This document shows positions 41,401 through 51,236 of a stretch of DNA of 64,000 nt, in pieces. Positions within the stretch are counted from its first letter, which is position 1, and each line of letters begins with the position of its first letter. The notes beneath the pieces are model-generated. The model worked only from the letters and a program-made list of their open reading frames with translations, did no database searches and was not told the origin of the DNA. This DNA is from Aculops lycopersici. Taxonomy: Eukaryota; Arthropoda; Arachnida; Trombidiformes; Eriophyidae. Location: NCBI GenBank assembly GCA_015350385.1, contig WNKI01000001.1, forward strand, positions 3,887,965 to 3,951,964, written 5' to 3'. The translations under genes and the position numbers were made by a program.

Positions 41401-42414
41401 ATTTTTGCTATTATTCAAGTCAATAACTAGCTGACTCCTATCAACGAGATCCGAGAGAGTCGACGGTGAGGGAGTTTGGGTCGAGCGTTGATTTGATAAG
41501 TCGTTGTAGTTATTAATACAATAGTTATTATCATAATGGTTCGATACATGTAACCGATTGGTGCAAGTCGGTGGATAGAAATTCGAGCCACTTTTTAGAA
41601 TGTACTCGCTTGTTGACTTAACCAAGCATATTAATCTCCTCACTTTAGCCTGATTCTTGTGCCAGGATAAAACGAAGATCAAGGCGGACAATTTGGTTAT
41701 AACCAATCTAAGCTCGAGCATTAAATCCATGAAAGCCTTTGAGTCTTGGTAGATGTAATCCAGCAGCACGATTACGTGATTTAGCGCGAGAAAGGTGGTT
41801 AGCATGATTGCAATCAACTTGATACCAGATTTAAGTGGAGCCAGTAGGACACCTGCGTAACAGCCAATGGTTTGTTGAGCCGACCGCTTGTAGGTTGCCG
41901 ACCAGTGGACTTGGTCGTTGCTTGTGCAGTTAATGTTATTACGTAAGACCCCACCTAGTTGTTGTTGTTGTTGTTGTTGTTGTACTTGTTGTTGTTGGAC
42001 AGAGTTAGGGCTTGCATTAGTGTCTGTCAATCTTCTTTCCTCCTCTCCCGTTGCTAGCTGTTCAAGATTAAATTTAGTCGATCTCATCTGCGCCCTCGAG
42101 TTAGGTGACCCGCGAACGGATCCAGTTGCCCCCACTGAAATTCGATCAGCTTGCTGATTAGCTTGCCGGCGTCTAAACAAATCCATCAAGGTGGCACCTT
42201 GATTTCGACGCACGCGAATTGACAAGTGGCGTGTGTTGGTGTTGTCACTTGGGTTTATGCTGTAGCCAAAGTAGTGGATAAAAGTCAGGTAGTTATCGAG
42301 AATGGGAAAGTTTGTTACTCTTGACGCTGTCGAGCTCCTGGTCCATGATGATTGGCCAAGGTGAGCGGCGCCGCTACTGCTACCTCCGCCACTTGGAGCC
42401 ACTTGATTGACCAT
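38488..42414 (-). CDS. Giant-loop gustatory-receptor-family protein (7tm_7)
   Basis: An intronless 1,308-residue ORF from ATG 42414. Hydrophobic segments lie at about 197-218, 232-250, 366-384, 415-448, 1068-1090, 1100-1120 and 1285-1305, seven in all. The last one ends in TASVMMIQF (1297-1305), matching the insect gustatory-receptor signature TYhhhhhQF except for the Tyr. The block between TM4 and TM5 is preceded by an amphipathic LEQQLEQLARMYELIRTVS helix and followed by HIDSCFGRMLLFQYSLLFL, the usual Gr IL2-TM5 pattern. Typical Grs are 350-450 residues. Here the excess is in the N-terminus (about 190), the TM2-TM3 loop (about 115), the TM4-TM5 loop (about 600, with His/Cys- and Ser-rich parts) and the TM6-TM7 loop (about 160). 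Grs are ligand-gated cation channels for taste or other chemosensation. Family membership is inferred from topology and motif. Confidence 0.78.
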   Translation of the reverse strand: MVNQVAPSGGGSSSGAAHLGQSSWTRSSTASRVTNFPILDNYLTFIHYFGYSINPSDNTNTRHLSIRVRRNQGATLMDLFRRRQANQQADRISVGATGSVRGSPNSRAQMRSTKFNLEQLATGEEERRLTDTNASPNSVQQQQVQQQQQQQQLGGVLRNNINCTSNDQVHWSATYKRSAQQTIGCYAGVLLAPLKSGIKLIAIMLTTFLALNHVIVLLDYIYQDSKAFMDLMLELRLVITKLSALIFVLSWHKNQAKVRRLICLVKSTSEYILKSGSNFYPPTCTNRLHVSNHYDNNYCINNYNDLSNQRSTQTPSPSTLSDLVDRSQLVIDLNNSKNHHEADNLSHSINLNVNKNHQKFERINRRVLIWWTMCVCVTVTHFSLSQMEVSSAQHLWQWLDDYSLHTLDNSTVTSGQLYLMASFDNYIYTVHVYGTRLIGVSIICIVCSLQRDNIDCLRHHALRLMRHYQPSGGSDSARHGLNQPVSHIECRCDNHKIFNDYRSQNYTHLGKQVSNGLLAPTTTTTAKFQTNNSCNPLTSNTGHLLTSEPVTCCCHATSCKQENHLHCGNDRSHYTASSWPFFKSCKQNSSEGDKRKSRSAFHSDSGNSGSDNSGSVSNRKRSVDSFWQSRPRGCQSGRDQVKQQAQEQQQSAGLTALGNSMGKRGLFDRGDYFILGEANWLETGAQARRRPPLGRLSSTLWLLRLEALFALCLCLDALKLPGYAKKWQLQLARHCAECRERVALVADTPQKFSNFRGKQNKSASEKSMRNIERPPREAAEVARLKQMLDCACCCCGHLYDRTCKLRVNYKHATADTMGAGIKDINKTTMSNHLDEIASSIMQNHWCRQQQNDQLLRAGNLVTSTDSNDQSDDYNEPTPMTMEVGRDLPQFSGCCYNLDDGVAASSSNAAATPAARGRHFAADSTTKCGNGGPVAMSNYTSSSRRSSANSDARNLRPPLTWPPRQVSSNNYGNHLQGLQSPLAGSHQLPTTTTKSATTTSKSNIAKRTTNQRIAGGGCCGRAETGGRSQRQQLAFFSMSQSLEQQLEQLARMYELIRTVSAHIDSCFGRMLLFQYSLLFLMSCIDVVYFSISFNPSTKTKYIIISGMILLWWPYLLLYKFASDIDVSSHELLTSVRRLARLALVSYHSASSEWLASLQTDLPGDGDTDSTPPPFDIEDPRNGRLNSGKNYLRGAQMDPRYLPVMALTRFRRNLNIFKFTEFLNLGINLKNDGVNEEDDENLTRQGSDQHLELTGGMHNLRIKIFNKLDKVFKPINLSIMGLMSVNRFFLLNFAKIVITASVMMIQFVSN

Positions 42415-45264
42415 CTTGAATTACCTGGTTCTTGGTCTTACTTTTACTTTTGCTCTTACTATAGCCCTTACATTTGGAAGGTTGGATAACAAGTGGCTGT
42501 GTTACATGAGATATATCAACTCGCGCCACTTTAGAAAGGGACAGAGAGAAGGTTGCCGCTCACTAGGGGAAACTTGAAAAATGCTAAGTGGGTAAGAGTA
42601 AGCCCCAAGGCATTAGTCGCAGTATTTGGGTTGCGCGCGAAGCTAACCTTTTGTGAGGATTCCCTGCTTGTCAAAAATTCAATTGTCACAATACAGACTG
42701 ATGAGAGCAAAGGAAATTGTCGCGATGGTTACACAATTTGCGCAAAAGATATGAGCTGCTCACTTGATAGCTGGCAGGTGACGCAACTCTAGCTCGCGAT
42801 AACAGGTGGAGCTTTTATTGGATATTTATTGACTAATGCGAGCCAAATAGCAACTAGCACAAGCCAACGATCGACTGCCAATCGCAACGATGCCAGCGCG
42901 ACACTATTTCCAGAATCGCCAATTATCAGCGCTAGTTACCTGTTTTCGCGCTTAAGATTGGACAAGTAGCTAAACAAGCTCACAGGTAGTTGCTGCTCTT
43001 GCCTTGGATGCCGCGTAAAGGCAGAAGCAGTGGTGAGTCAGTAGCCAACAACTAGACTATTGAAAGACTTGTGCTAAAGTAAGCAGACAGGCGGGAATAG
43101 AAGTGTGCCCTTTGATTTCTCGTCGGCTTACCTCTCTATCTCTCGGTCCCAGTCCATCTGTGAGCAAATGACAATTTCCAACATAACTCTCAGCCAATGA
43201 GAGTTGGTTCCACTTTTCTTGCCTCGTCTCTCATGCAGAGGCAACAATCTAGTTGCTTTCTACTAACTCGGCCTTCAAGTAATCCAATCGATTGAGTCCG
43301 TCTAGCGTGCAAATGGTAAACGAGTTGCAGTGACTAAGAATAAGAGAGTAAAACTAGTAAGAGAAAGGTAGGCAACGAGAGATAGGAAGCCATTTACAGA
43401 TCCGATCCAATCGGATCCATTGAAGGCGACCATTAAACTTGTTTCTTCAACAACAACAACAACGACGACGATGATGATGATGATCTGTTTAGATGGAGAA
43501 GACAACGGCATCGAGGTCCTGTTGTTACAACCACTTGTGCTGCCGCTGCCATTGCCGCCAGGTATAAAGAGAGAAAGACCAGCGGAATTGTGTGATCGCC
43601 AGTGAGAATCGACAGGTTGCAGTGGTTGAGCTTGCGCTGACATTGCCTGCTTTAGTTGAGAAATTAGAGCAAATTCCTTCTTTTCTTTTCTCTTCTCTTC
43701 TCCTCTCTTCTTTCATCCATGATCATAATCGAGAGTCGATTTCTCTCTATATCCATCCCCTCAACTTGTCCCTTTCACCGTCTCGACCGCAACTTTTTCC
43801 TCCAAATCGTCGCTTCGATTTTAGTTTGGTCTCAAAGGAGCTCGCCAGCCGAACTCGTTGCCGGTGGCATCAACTGGCTTCGGTTAGGCGGATTGGAAAG
43901 AAGAAGTGAACTGTTACACGGTCCAGTCTAGCGTTAGCGTTGTCGCGGCACCACTTACACAAAACCCACACAAATACACACACTTGCTCCAACCACCGAC
44001 TGATTGGTCAGCAAAAGTTTGCGATAGATTTAACTGGACAGATAAGAGAGCAATCTTTGCCTTTATGTCTCACTGGCACCATTCGTGGATGATAATGATA
44101 ATGATATACTACCACACCGCGACTGCTAAGGTTTCGAGGGCTGACTTGATAATGATTTGAAGTGGAGGAGAGGGAAGCAAATGGGAAAGGGATAGGATGA
44201 CGAAAGGATTGTCAGAGTCCGCCAATCAGATTGACGCTCGCTCATGCACAACAGAGTTTCGTTGCACCCCTCCAACTTGTCAACCTCTTACTCAATCTCT
44301 CTTCTCTTCCGTGAAGATATTTGCGCCAACAACGAGCCTGCTTCGTGCCGACCACTTCATGTAGCCCTTTGATGCGCGTTCGTTCGTTCGCTCGCTCGCC
44401 CACTAAGCTTATCTCACCCAGCCATCGAGTGTCATGTCCACGCTGATCGATTTTATCGCCTCAACTCTCGGTCGATGGCTGTCTATCAGCCAATCGTGAG
44501 ATTGTAGCCAGAGAGCGAGAGAGTCGCTTGCGTTGCCAGTTTAACGCCATTGTTGTCCACTTGCGCCTGGCCATTGGTCGTGTGAAAGTCACCTTAACTT
44601 CGAGAGTCGCCCATTTGATTAGTCAGCGTCACTGACACTCGCTTGTCGTATCTCTTTCCTCTCGCTCTCTTCGTCGTCGTCGTCTTCTTTGGCGAGACTC
44701 GTCAAGCGAGAGGCAAGCAAGTGGCTAGGTGTTAGCTCGCTATCTGGCCATTGGGTAATGCAGAATTTGTGGAGGGATTGTGTTACACACCGAAGGCGTC
44801 AACGCAGCCATCGCATAATCAGCCGCCACCACGTCCATGGCGACCAAACCAAAGTGACGTCGACCGAACCGAGAATCGACGGTGACGAGACAACAACGAC
44901 AACAACAGCAACAACGAAAACGACATTCAGACAAACGTGAGCAACTGGTGGTTGTTGTTGCTGTAAAGTGTGTTGGTTATCAAACGAGCCAGCAAGTGGG
45001 CGAGTGGCAATAGAGTTCACAGTTGCGACTTGTGATGTGGCATAATAAAAGCGCCAATGGAAAATGCCAGAGCGGCCACTTGTTGCGGTTTGCTTGGCGT
45101 TGGCGAGACCCGAAGCTGAAAAAGGTTCGCTTGCGAGGGCTATGCAACAGGTAGTTGGTGAGGGCGGCGAAAGTGCATCGTCACTCGCTTACTTCCCGGT
45201 GCCATTAGCTCGCTGAATGGATCCACAGCGACGGCGTCGACGACGACTCAATAGGCGACTCTAC

Positions 45265-45301
45265 AGATAGATAGATGGTTAGATGGATGGCTGGATGGAT
45301 A
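45265..45301. repeat. GATA/GATG tetranucleotide repeat
   Basis: An imperfect tandem run of GATA and GATG units in gene-free DNA. Confidence 0.75.
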
Positions 45302-45910
45302 GTGAGCAAGTGAGTGAGCAAGTGACCGCAAACCACAATGCCGCTCTAGCCACCTGTTCGCTCACTCTCTGGCTGCGGCCATCAGGTCAAGTTGTTTTGC
45401 CGCTAAATTGAACGGCTAGCGATGGCCGCGGTAGCGGCAGCGGAGTGGCAGCACCCAATCGATTGATTGAGTTGCTCTTGCCATTGGCCGTCCCTTTCTC
45501 CTCTTCAACTCTTTAGGCAACAACTCTTTTACCACGACGACGGCGACGACGACGACAGCTAGTGCGGCATCGTGACACCAGCTCATTACCCATTCATTTA
45601 CCGTTCGCTTACCTGTGCGAGCAAGCGAGCGAGTGTCCATGTGTAAGTTGTTATATGTGAGATCCACTCGATCGGCTGGTAGATGGATCGATTAGCGGCG
45701 AGCTTACCTCACTAGTTGGCTGGCAGCAAGCGGTTGGCAACAGGTGGCGTCGCTGGGAAACAAACTCTCACCGGTAATCATGATGAAAGACGATAGGGTT
45801 TGAAGTGAATCTACGAGTAAAGCTCAGTGACAAATTAGATTCCCTTCGCGGTTGCCACTAGTTTTATTTCAATTCGTTTGAGCTATCGGCTCACTTGCAT
45901 TCCCTTTCTT

Positions 45911-45933
45911 TTTCTCTCTCTCTCTCTCTCTCT
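45911..45933. repeat. CT microsatellite
   Basis: A run of about eleven CT dinucleotides, followed about 70 bases later by an imperfect GA run (45991-46016), which could pair with it. Confidence 0.85.
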
Positions 45934-48601
45934 TTCTTCCTTTACCTTTAAAAAAGAGCCGACTCAAGAGAGAAGGAGAAATTCAGTGAGCGAGAGAGAA
46001 AGAGAGAGAGAGAAAGGAGTGAGTCAACCGTGAGTTTATAATTTCAATAGCTAAGCCTCGGTGCGGAACAATGGGACACCGCGGCGCACAGGTAGAATTG
46101 TAACAACAGGTTGCTTCCATTCCCAATTCCCCACTCTCCAGTTTGCAGTCTGCGGTCTTACTGGCGACAACAAACGGCGTGTCCGTTGTGAGTCCATTCG
46201 ACGAAACTCACTCCCTGGAACTGGTACCTGGCCAGGTGTCCCCTTCGGTCGTGGTCATGGTGGCGATTGCGCAAACGACAACCCCTCTCGTCCTTGTAGC
46301 TCTTTTCACTTGTTGGCTCTGCTCCCAAAGGAACTGAACTCTCCATTGGCTTGTCTCTGCTCCTTTCGTTGCCTCTATCAATTCAACTGACCAACAGCAA
46401 CCGCAACAACAACATTTTGCGGTGCAATACACCGAAGGAATGGCAAAGTGGAAGTCCATTGTGCTGCTGCCGCCATCACTAATATCAAAACTGCCACTTT
46501 GCAATTTTTCCTTTCTCCCTCTTCGCTGCGTTGCACTAATGAACCTCCGCTGACCACAGGCCGACCGAGCGCCTCGAAGTCGCAGCAGAGAGTGACTCCG
46601 AATTTACCTGTCCATTTTTCCTCCATCTCGTCCAGTCTCATCTCGTCTCGTCTCATCTCATCACTTTTCGGCTGGCCACTGGGCAAAGTTTAGTTGAGTG
46701 AATGAACTCTCGCTTGCCACTAGAGCTAACCAAATCGGCGACGACGACGTCGACGACAAACTAGCCGTCGGTCGAGAAAGTTGACGAGGAGTGAGCCAGC
46801 GTGGAAAAATGGCAAGCGACGCCATCTCTCTAATCGCCGCTTACTCTATGGCCGTCGGTGGTCGTCGTCGCCATCGGTTTTCGTTTCTCGTGAGCCCGAG
46901 AAACTATTAGCCGACTGTTGCCTATTATTCGCTCACTCACTCACTCGCTCGCTCGCCGCCAGCGAGCGAGCGAAACTTTTGCTCTGGCCGCCAAACGACG
47001 GGCGGCGGTGGCAAATGAGCTCCGGCGGCGAGCTCGCATAGAGTGATAGCAAGGCGTTCGAGTGGCCAACTATGCCAACTTGCTCCTTTGTGAGACTACT
47101 GCCGCCTATTAGCCGTAAGTCAGTGGCTCTCTCGCTCTCTATCTGTCAAACCGACTGACTGGCTGGCTGGCTGGCTGTCCGACTGTTTAAACTCTCGCTC
47201 GCTTTTGCAACTGCTTTGGCGACTGCCCCCGCTGCTGGCGTTGGCGTTGGTGGCAGTGTGTTCGTGTGATGAATATGTCTGCCAAAACGTGAAACTACCA
47301 TAGTGACGCTGACGAGTAGGACACTGCTGCTCTTTGCTGTATCTGCCTCTACAGCATCTGAAGCCAGTCAGGTTGCGCTGGCCGGCGAGCCGACTCGTCG
47401 GCCACTGGGGCGCCGCCACTCTAGTCCATGGCGTGGAACTCGATGGGGAAGTGGACGTCGAGGTGAAAGCAGCGAGGCGCGTCCAAGTTTTCGTCAAACT
47501 TGATCCTCAAGTCTGCAGTTCTGTTCTACTAGCCAACGAAATTTAGTCTACTTACTACTCTGCTTCCGTTTCCACGACCATTCAGTGGAAAGTCGAGTGC
47601 CAAAGCGAGCGAATGTGTAGCAGCGACAAGTGGTTGCTGTTTCTGTGTGACAATAGTTGCGAACGTGCCTGGCCACCAGGTGGCACCAGCTGACCGACAG
47701 GTAAGTTGTTGCTTTTTTGGGGTTTCCTAGGAAACGGCGCCGTCGTCGTTGTCGTCGTAATGTGTACTTGCTGTTGTGTGACAACAGCAACTCACCGACG
47801 CTGGCTTCCTCTATGGAAACGAACTTGCATCTCGCAACGCAACTGGCTAACAACCTACCACTTGCCGCACTCCCTCCCTCTTTCCCGTCGCCGAAGGAGC
47901 GGCTCTGTCCTCGTTGCTTGGTTGCTCAGTTGGCCCAAGCCGGCGGAGGCAACACAACAAACGACCGCCAGGTAGAGCAGGTGACACGGGCAGCAATTAC
48001 CAGCAGCTCGCCAATCTATCTTTGTGAGCGGCAGCAGCAGCCAGTGGAACGCGAGCAACAGTGAAACGCAACACAACTCCATGAGTCGCCCTCAAGCCAC
48101 TTTACTCTGCAATAGTCTCTCTCTCTCTCTCCTTCAATCTCAACTTTTGCTTTGACTTTGACTTGATACCCAACTTCAACTTTTTTCCTAGCTTTGAGAT
48201 TTTGCCAACGCAGGCCAGAGCAAAGCCACACGGCCAACTTTGGGTATTGTGCCGCTCGATTGGGCGACACAACAACAGCAACAGCAAGCGACAACAATAA
48301 CTAGCTGGGCGGCTAGTCGGTGGTTGCTAAAAATTCAACACCGGTTGCAAATTACATTGAAACAAGTGGCTGTTGGTGCGATTGGCGTCGTTGTGTCGTT
48401 GTTGTTGCTGTTGCTTTGTTTGCCAAGGGGAATTCTGCGTGCAAGTTGGCATTGTTGTTGCTGTTAGTGTTATAGTTGGTGGTGTTTCAGTCTTTGCATT
48501 GGTTGTTGCCGTCGTTATTGTCGATGTTGATGTTGCTCTCGGTGGCTCCACTGCCACTACTGCCGCAATTTGCGCTAGTGCCATTGCGATCGTCGTTGCC
48601 A

Positions 48602-48659
<58 letters not shown>
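48602..48659. repeat. ACG trinucleotide repeat, about 19 units
   Basis: A perfect (ACG)n tract of 58 bases. All three frames on each strand are open across it (poly-Thr, poly-Arg, poly-Asp and their complements), which explains several spurious ORFs here. Confidence 0.95.
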
Positions 48660-48661
<2 letters not shown>

Positions 48662-51236
48662 CGAGAAAGCGCGAGTAGCAATAGCATTGGAAACTACTTG
48701 TACTGAGTAGATTTCCTCCAGTAACTCGAAAGATTGAGCATTGAGCTCTTTGAGTTTTACGTGAATTTACAGTGACGAGGCTCAAAGAAATCTGCCCACT
48801 GGGAAGTGCCGAGCTGGCCGACAATGGGCGCCCGTTTGTTTAGCTTGCAAGTCTCGCAAGGGGTAGTCGCGAGATGGTTGCTTACAGTTAGTCAGCTTGT
48901 TAGTTTGCCGACCAGTCCGCCGATCATCGCCCGCTCGTCTGGTTCTGGTATCGGCGGCTCCTTTGGCAAGCTAGCGAGCTGGCAAGACACTCGCCGCTGG
49001 TCGGCGGCGGCGGCGACAACAGCAACAGACTAGAGTAACTGGCCGCTAGTTTCCAGGTAACAACAGCGACAGCAACAACGACAACGACAACAACAGCAGC
49101 TAGCTTGCCAAAAAGCTAAGAAAAAATTGACTGAAATTGTCCGTAAGTGCAATTTCGGTTTCTTCACTCTTCTCTTACGTAGTCGTTGCAACTCGCAAGC
49201 CAAAAGCGACGACTACGAAAAGGAGAGAGAGAGAGAGAACGCAAAGCTACCTGTTGTTGTTGTTGTTACTGCCGCCACTGCCGCTGCTGCTGCTGTGATG
49301 CTCACTTCCCAGCCGCTCGTTGGCTCGGTTAGCTTGCCAGCTGCAGTCGCTTGTTGCCGTTGTGTTCGCGCCGCGCCGCTTGCAAAAGAGCCGTGAACAG
49401 GTAGCCTGCGCACAGCACAGCTCAACGCAACAGTCGTGCCAACCACCTGAGACTCTAGCACACACAGGTGACTAGCTAGCTGACTGGCTCGCTGGCCGAG
49501 TGTTGGCGTTGAAATTGCGTCGGCTCGATAGACAAGCGTCTCAGTGGTTCTCGTCGTTACCGTTGCTGGAGCTACATTATGGCTCAATGGCAGCCAGCCG
49601 AATGGGCGTCACAATGCTAGACGACGACGACCGATCGTCGTTTCTATACTTTTCCTATGGGCCAGCTCAAAATCCAAGTCCAACCGACAGACACAAGTGC
49701 GAGTGTGAGTGTCGTGGAATGAGACCGAAACTCTCATAGGAAAGCGGGGAGCAGCGCAGTTGCGCCGCTTTTTACCTTCGTCGCACTGTAAGTCTATGGG
49801 AAAACGACCGTCTCTCGCTCTTTTTCCATAGCCGACGCTATTGTCGTCGTAGTCCCACTCAATGGCCACAGCCGCCACACACACCAGCAATCGCAGCAGC
49901 GGCAGCTCCCAAAAAGCCATAGTAAAAGCAATAGCAACGCAGCCCTTTTACCTTTGATCTACATTATCATCACCTGGAGGCTCATCAACCACCAGCTAGC
50001 AGTAAGCGCACAAGAGTTAGACTTTGACGAGAGAGAACCAATTACAATTTCTATTGCTGCTGCTCGCTTATAATCATAATTATTATTATATTAACTACCA
50101 TTATTCTATCATATTGTGCCGCACATATACACACACAAACTCGCTCGACGGGGTGTTACTTTTTCTCCCCAATGAACTTACTGTGTGTTTACATCTCGCA
50201 AACAACATCAAACGCGCGCACTTCTCTCTCTTTCTCGATCCAAGTGAAGTGAGCAGCCAAACATTATTATTGAAACACAAACAAGACTAACTAACTCTTT
50301 ATTAACCAACTTTACTTGAGGCTAATTATCCTCTATCCTTTATCTCACTCACTCACTTATTTTTGATCATATGATGATAAGGCTCCATATTGTTCCATAT
50401 TAGTCATATGTATTTTGCATCAGTAGCATCTCAACACATCGATCCGCAGCCCCCACTATTAGGCGCAACAACCACCTGTATCGCATTGAATGTCTAACGT
50501 TTCAACAACAACAACAACAAAGACCCACAATCACTCATCCTCTACCTGTATCATCACCATTGACAAGGACGATATTAGTGTGAATAGGGGGACACAATAA
50601 AATAGCGACTATGAACGCAATAGAAAAGAGGCCATTCTAAATATAGTATTTGCCGTCCATTTATCACGCGCGCTCACAATGACGACTTGACGACAACCAT
50701 CCCGATCGGGCCGAATCAACAGTTGTCTATTCTAAGGTTAACATACATTGTCATATTCATCATGAATTATTCTCACTACCATTATACAATATTTGTTTAG
50801 TGTCATTGTCATGAAATCAACTAATACATTCCAGAAAATTATAAGTTAAAACTCAAACAGTGTGACAGACAAGCAGACAGATAGACTTGTAAAGAAACGC
50901 AAGCAAGCAACTAGACAGAAGGTTAAAGAAGTCGAGAAGATATATCTCGATTAACAAGTGCAATATTAATCAATCGAATCGAAATACGAGTTTTCATCGA
51001 TGAATCATTTAAAGTCATGGAAATGTTGCTATAATCAATCAAAACAAATGACGAAAAACTACTCTAAAATCGAGATAATCATCACCCAAAATAACGTAGT
51101 TAATGTAGACAAACAATTAAAACAGGTGTTTACAGTCAAATTGATTAGTCTACTTAGATAGACTACCTAATTAATCAAGACCATCAGGAGCTATCAGGCT
51201 AGCTCTTGGTCTTGGGGACACCACCACCAAACCAAG

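Larger units (their letters stand above)
42415..51236. other. 8.8 kb gene-free block, motif- and microsatellite-rich
   Basis: This lies between the divergently transcribed receptor gene and the Q/N-rich gene. Every open frame over 180 bases starts without ATG or has strong triplet bias, and none shows domain-like sequence. It is rich in GA/CT, GATA/GATG and ACG repeats, in pyrimidine tracts (43684-43713) and in E-box-like elements: CCACTTGTTGC at 45076-45086, GCAACAGGTAG at 45144-45154, GCAACAGGTGG at 45737-45747 and CTACCTGTTGT at 49249-49259. Several CAG|GTAAGT-like donors (for example near 47700) could mark 5' UTR exons or a long non-coding RNA. Confidence 0.55.

Noticed and set aside
48327..48824. 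Ser-rich 165-codon minus-strand frame
   Set aside because: Produced by the ACG repeat and neighbouring triplet tracts, which are open in every frame.
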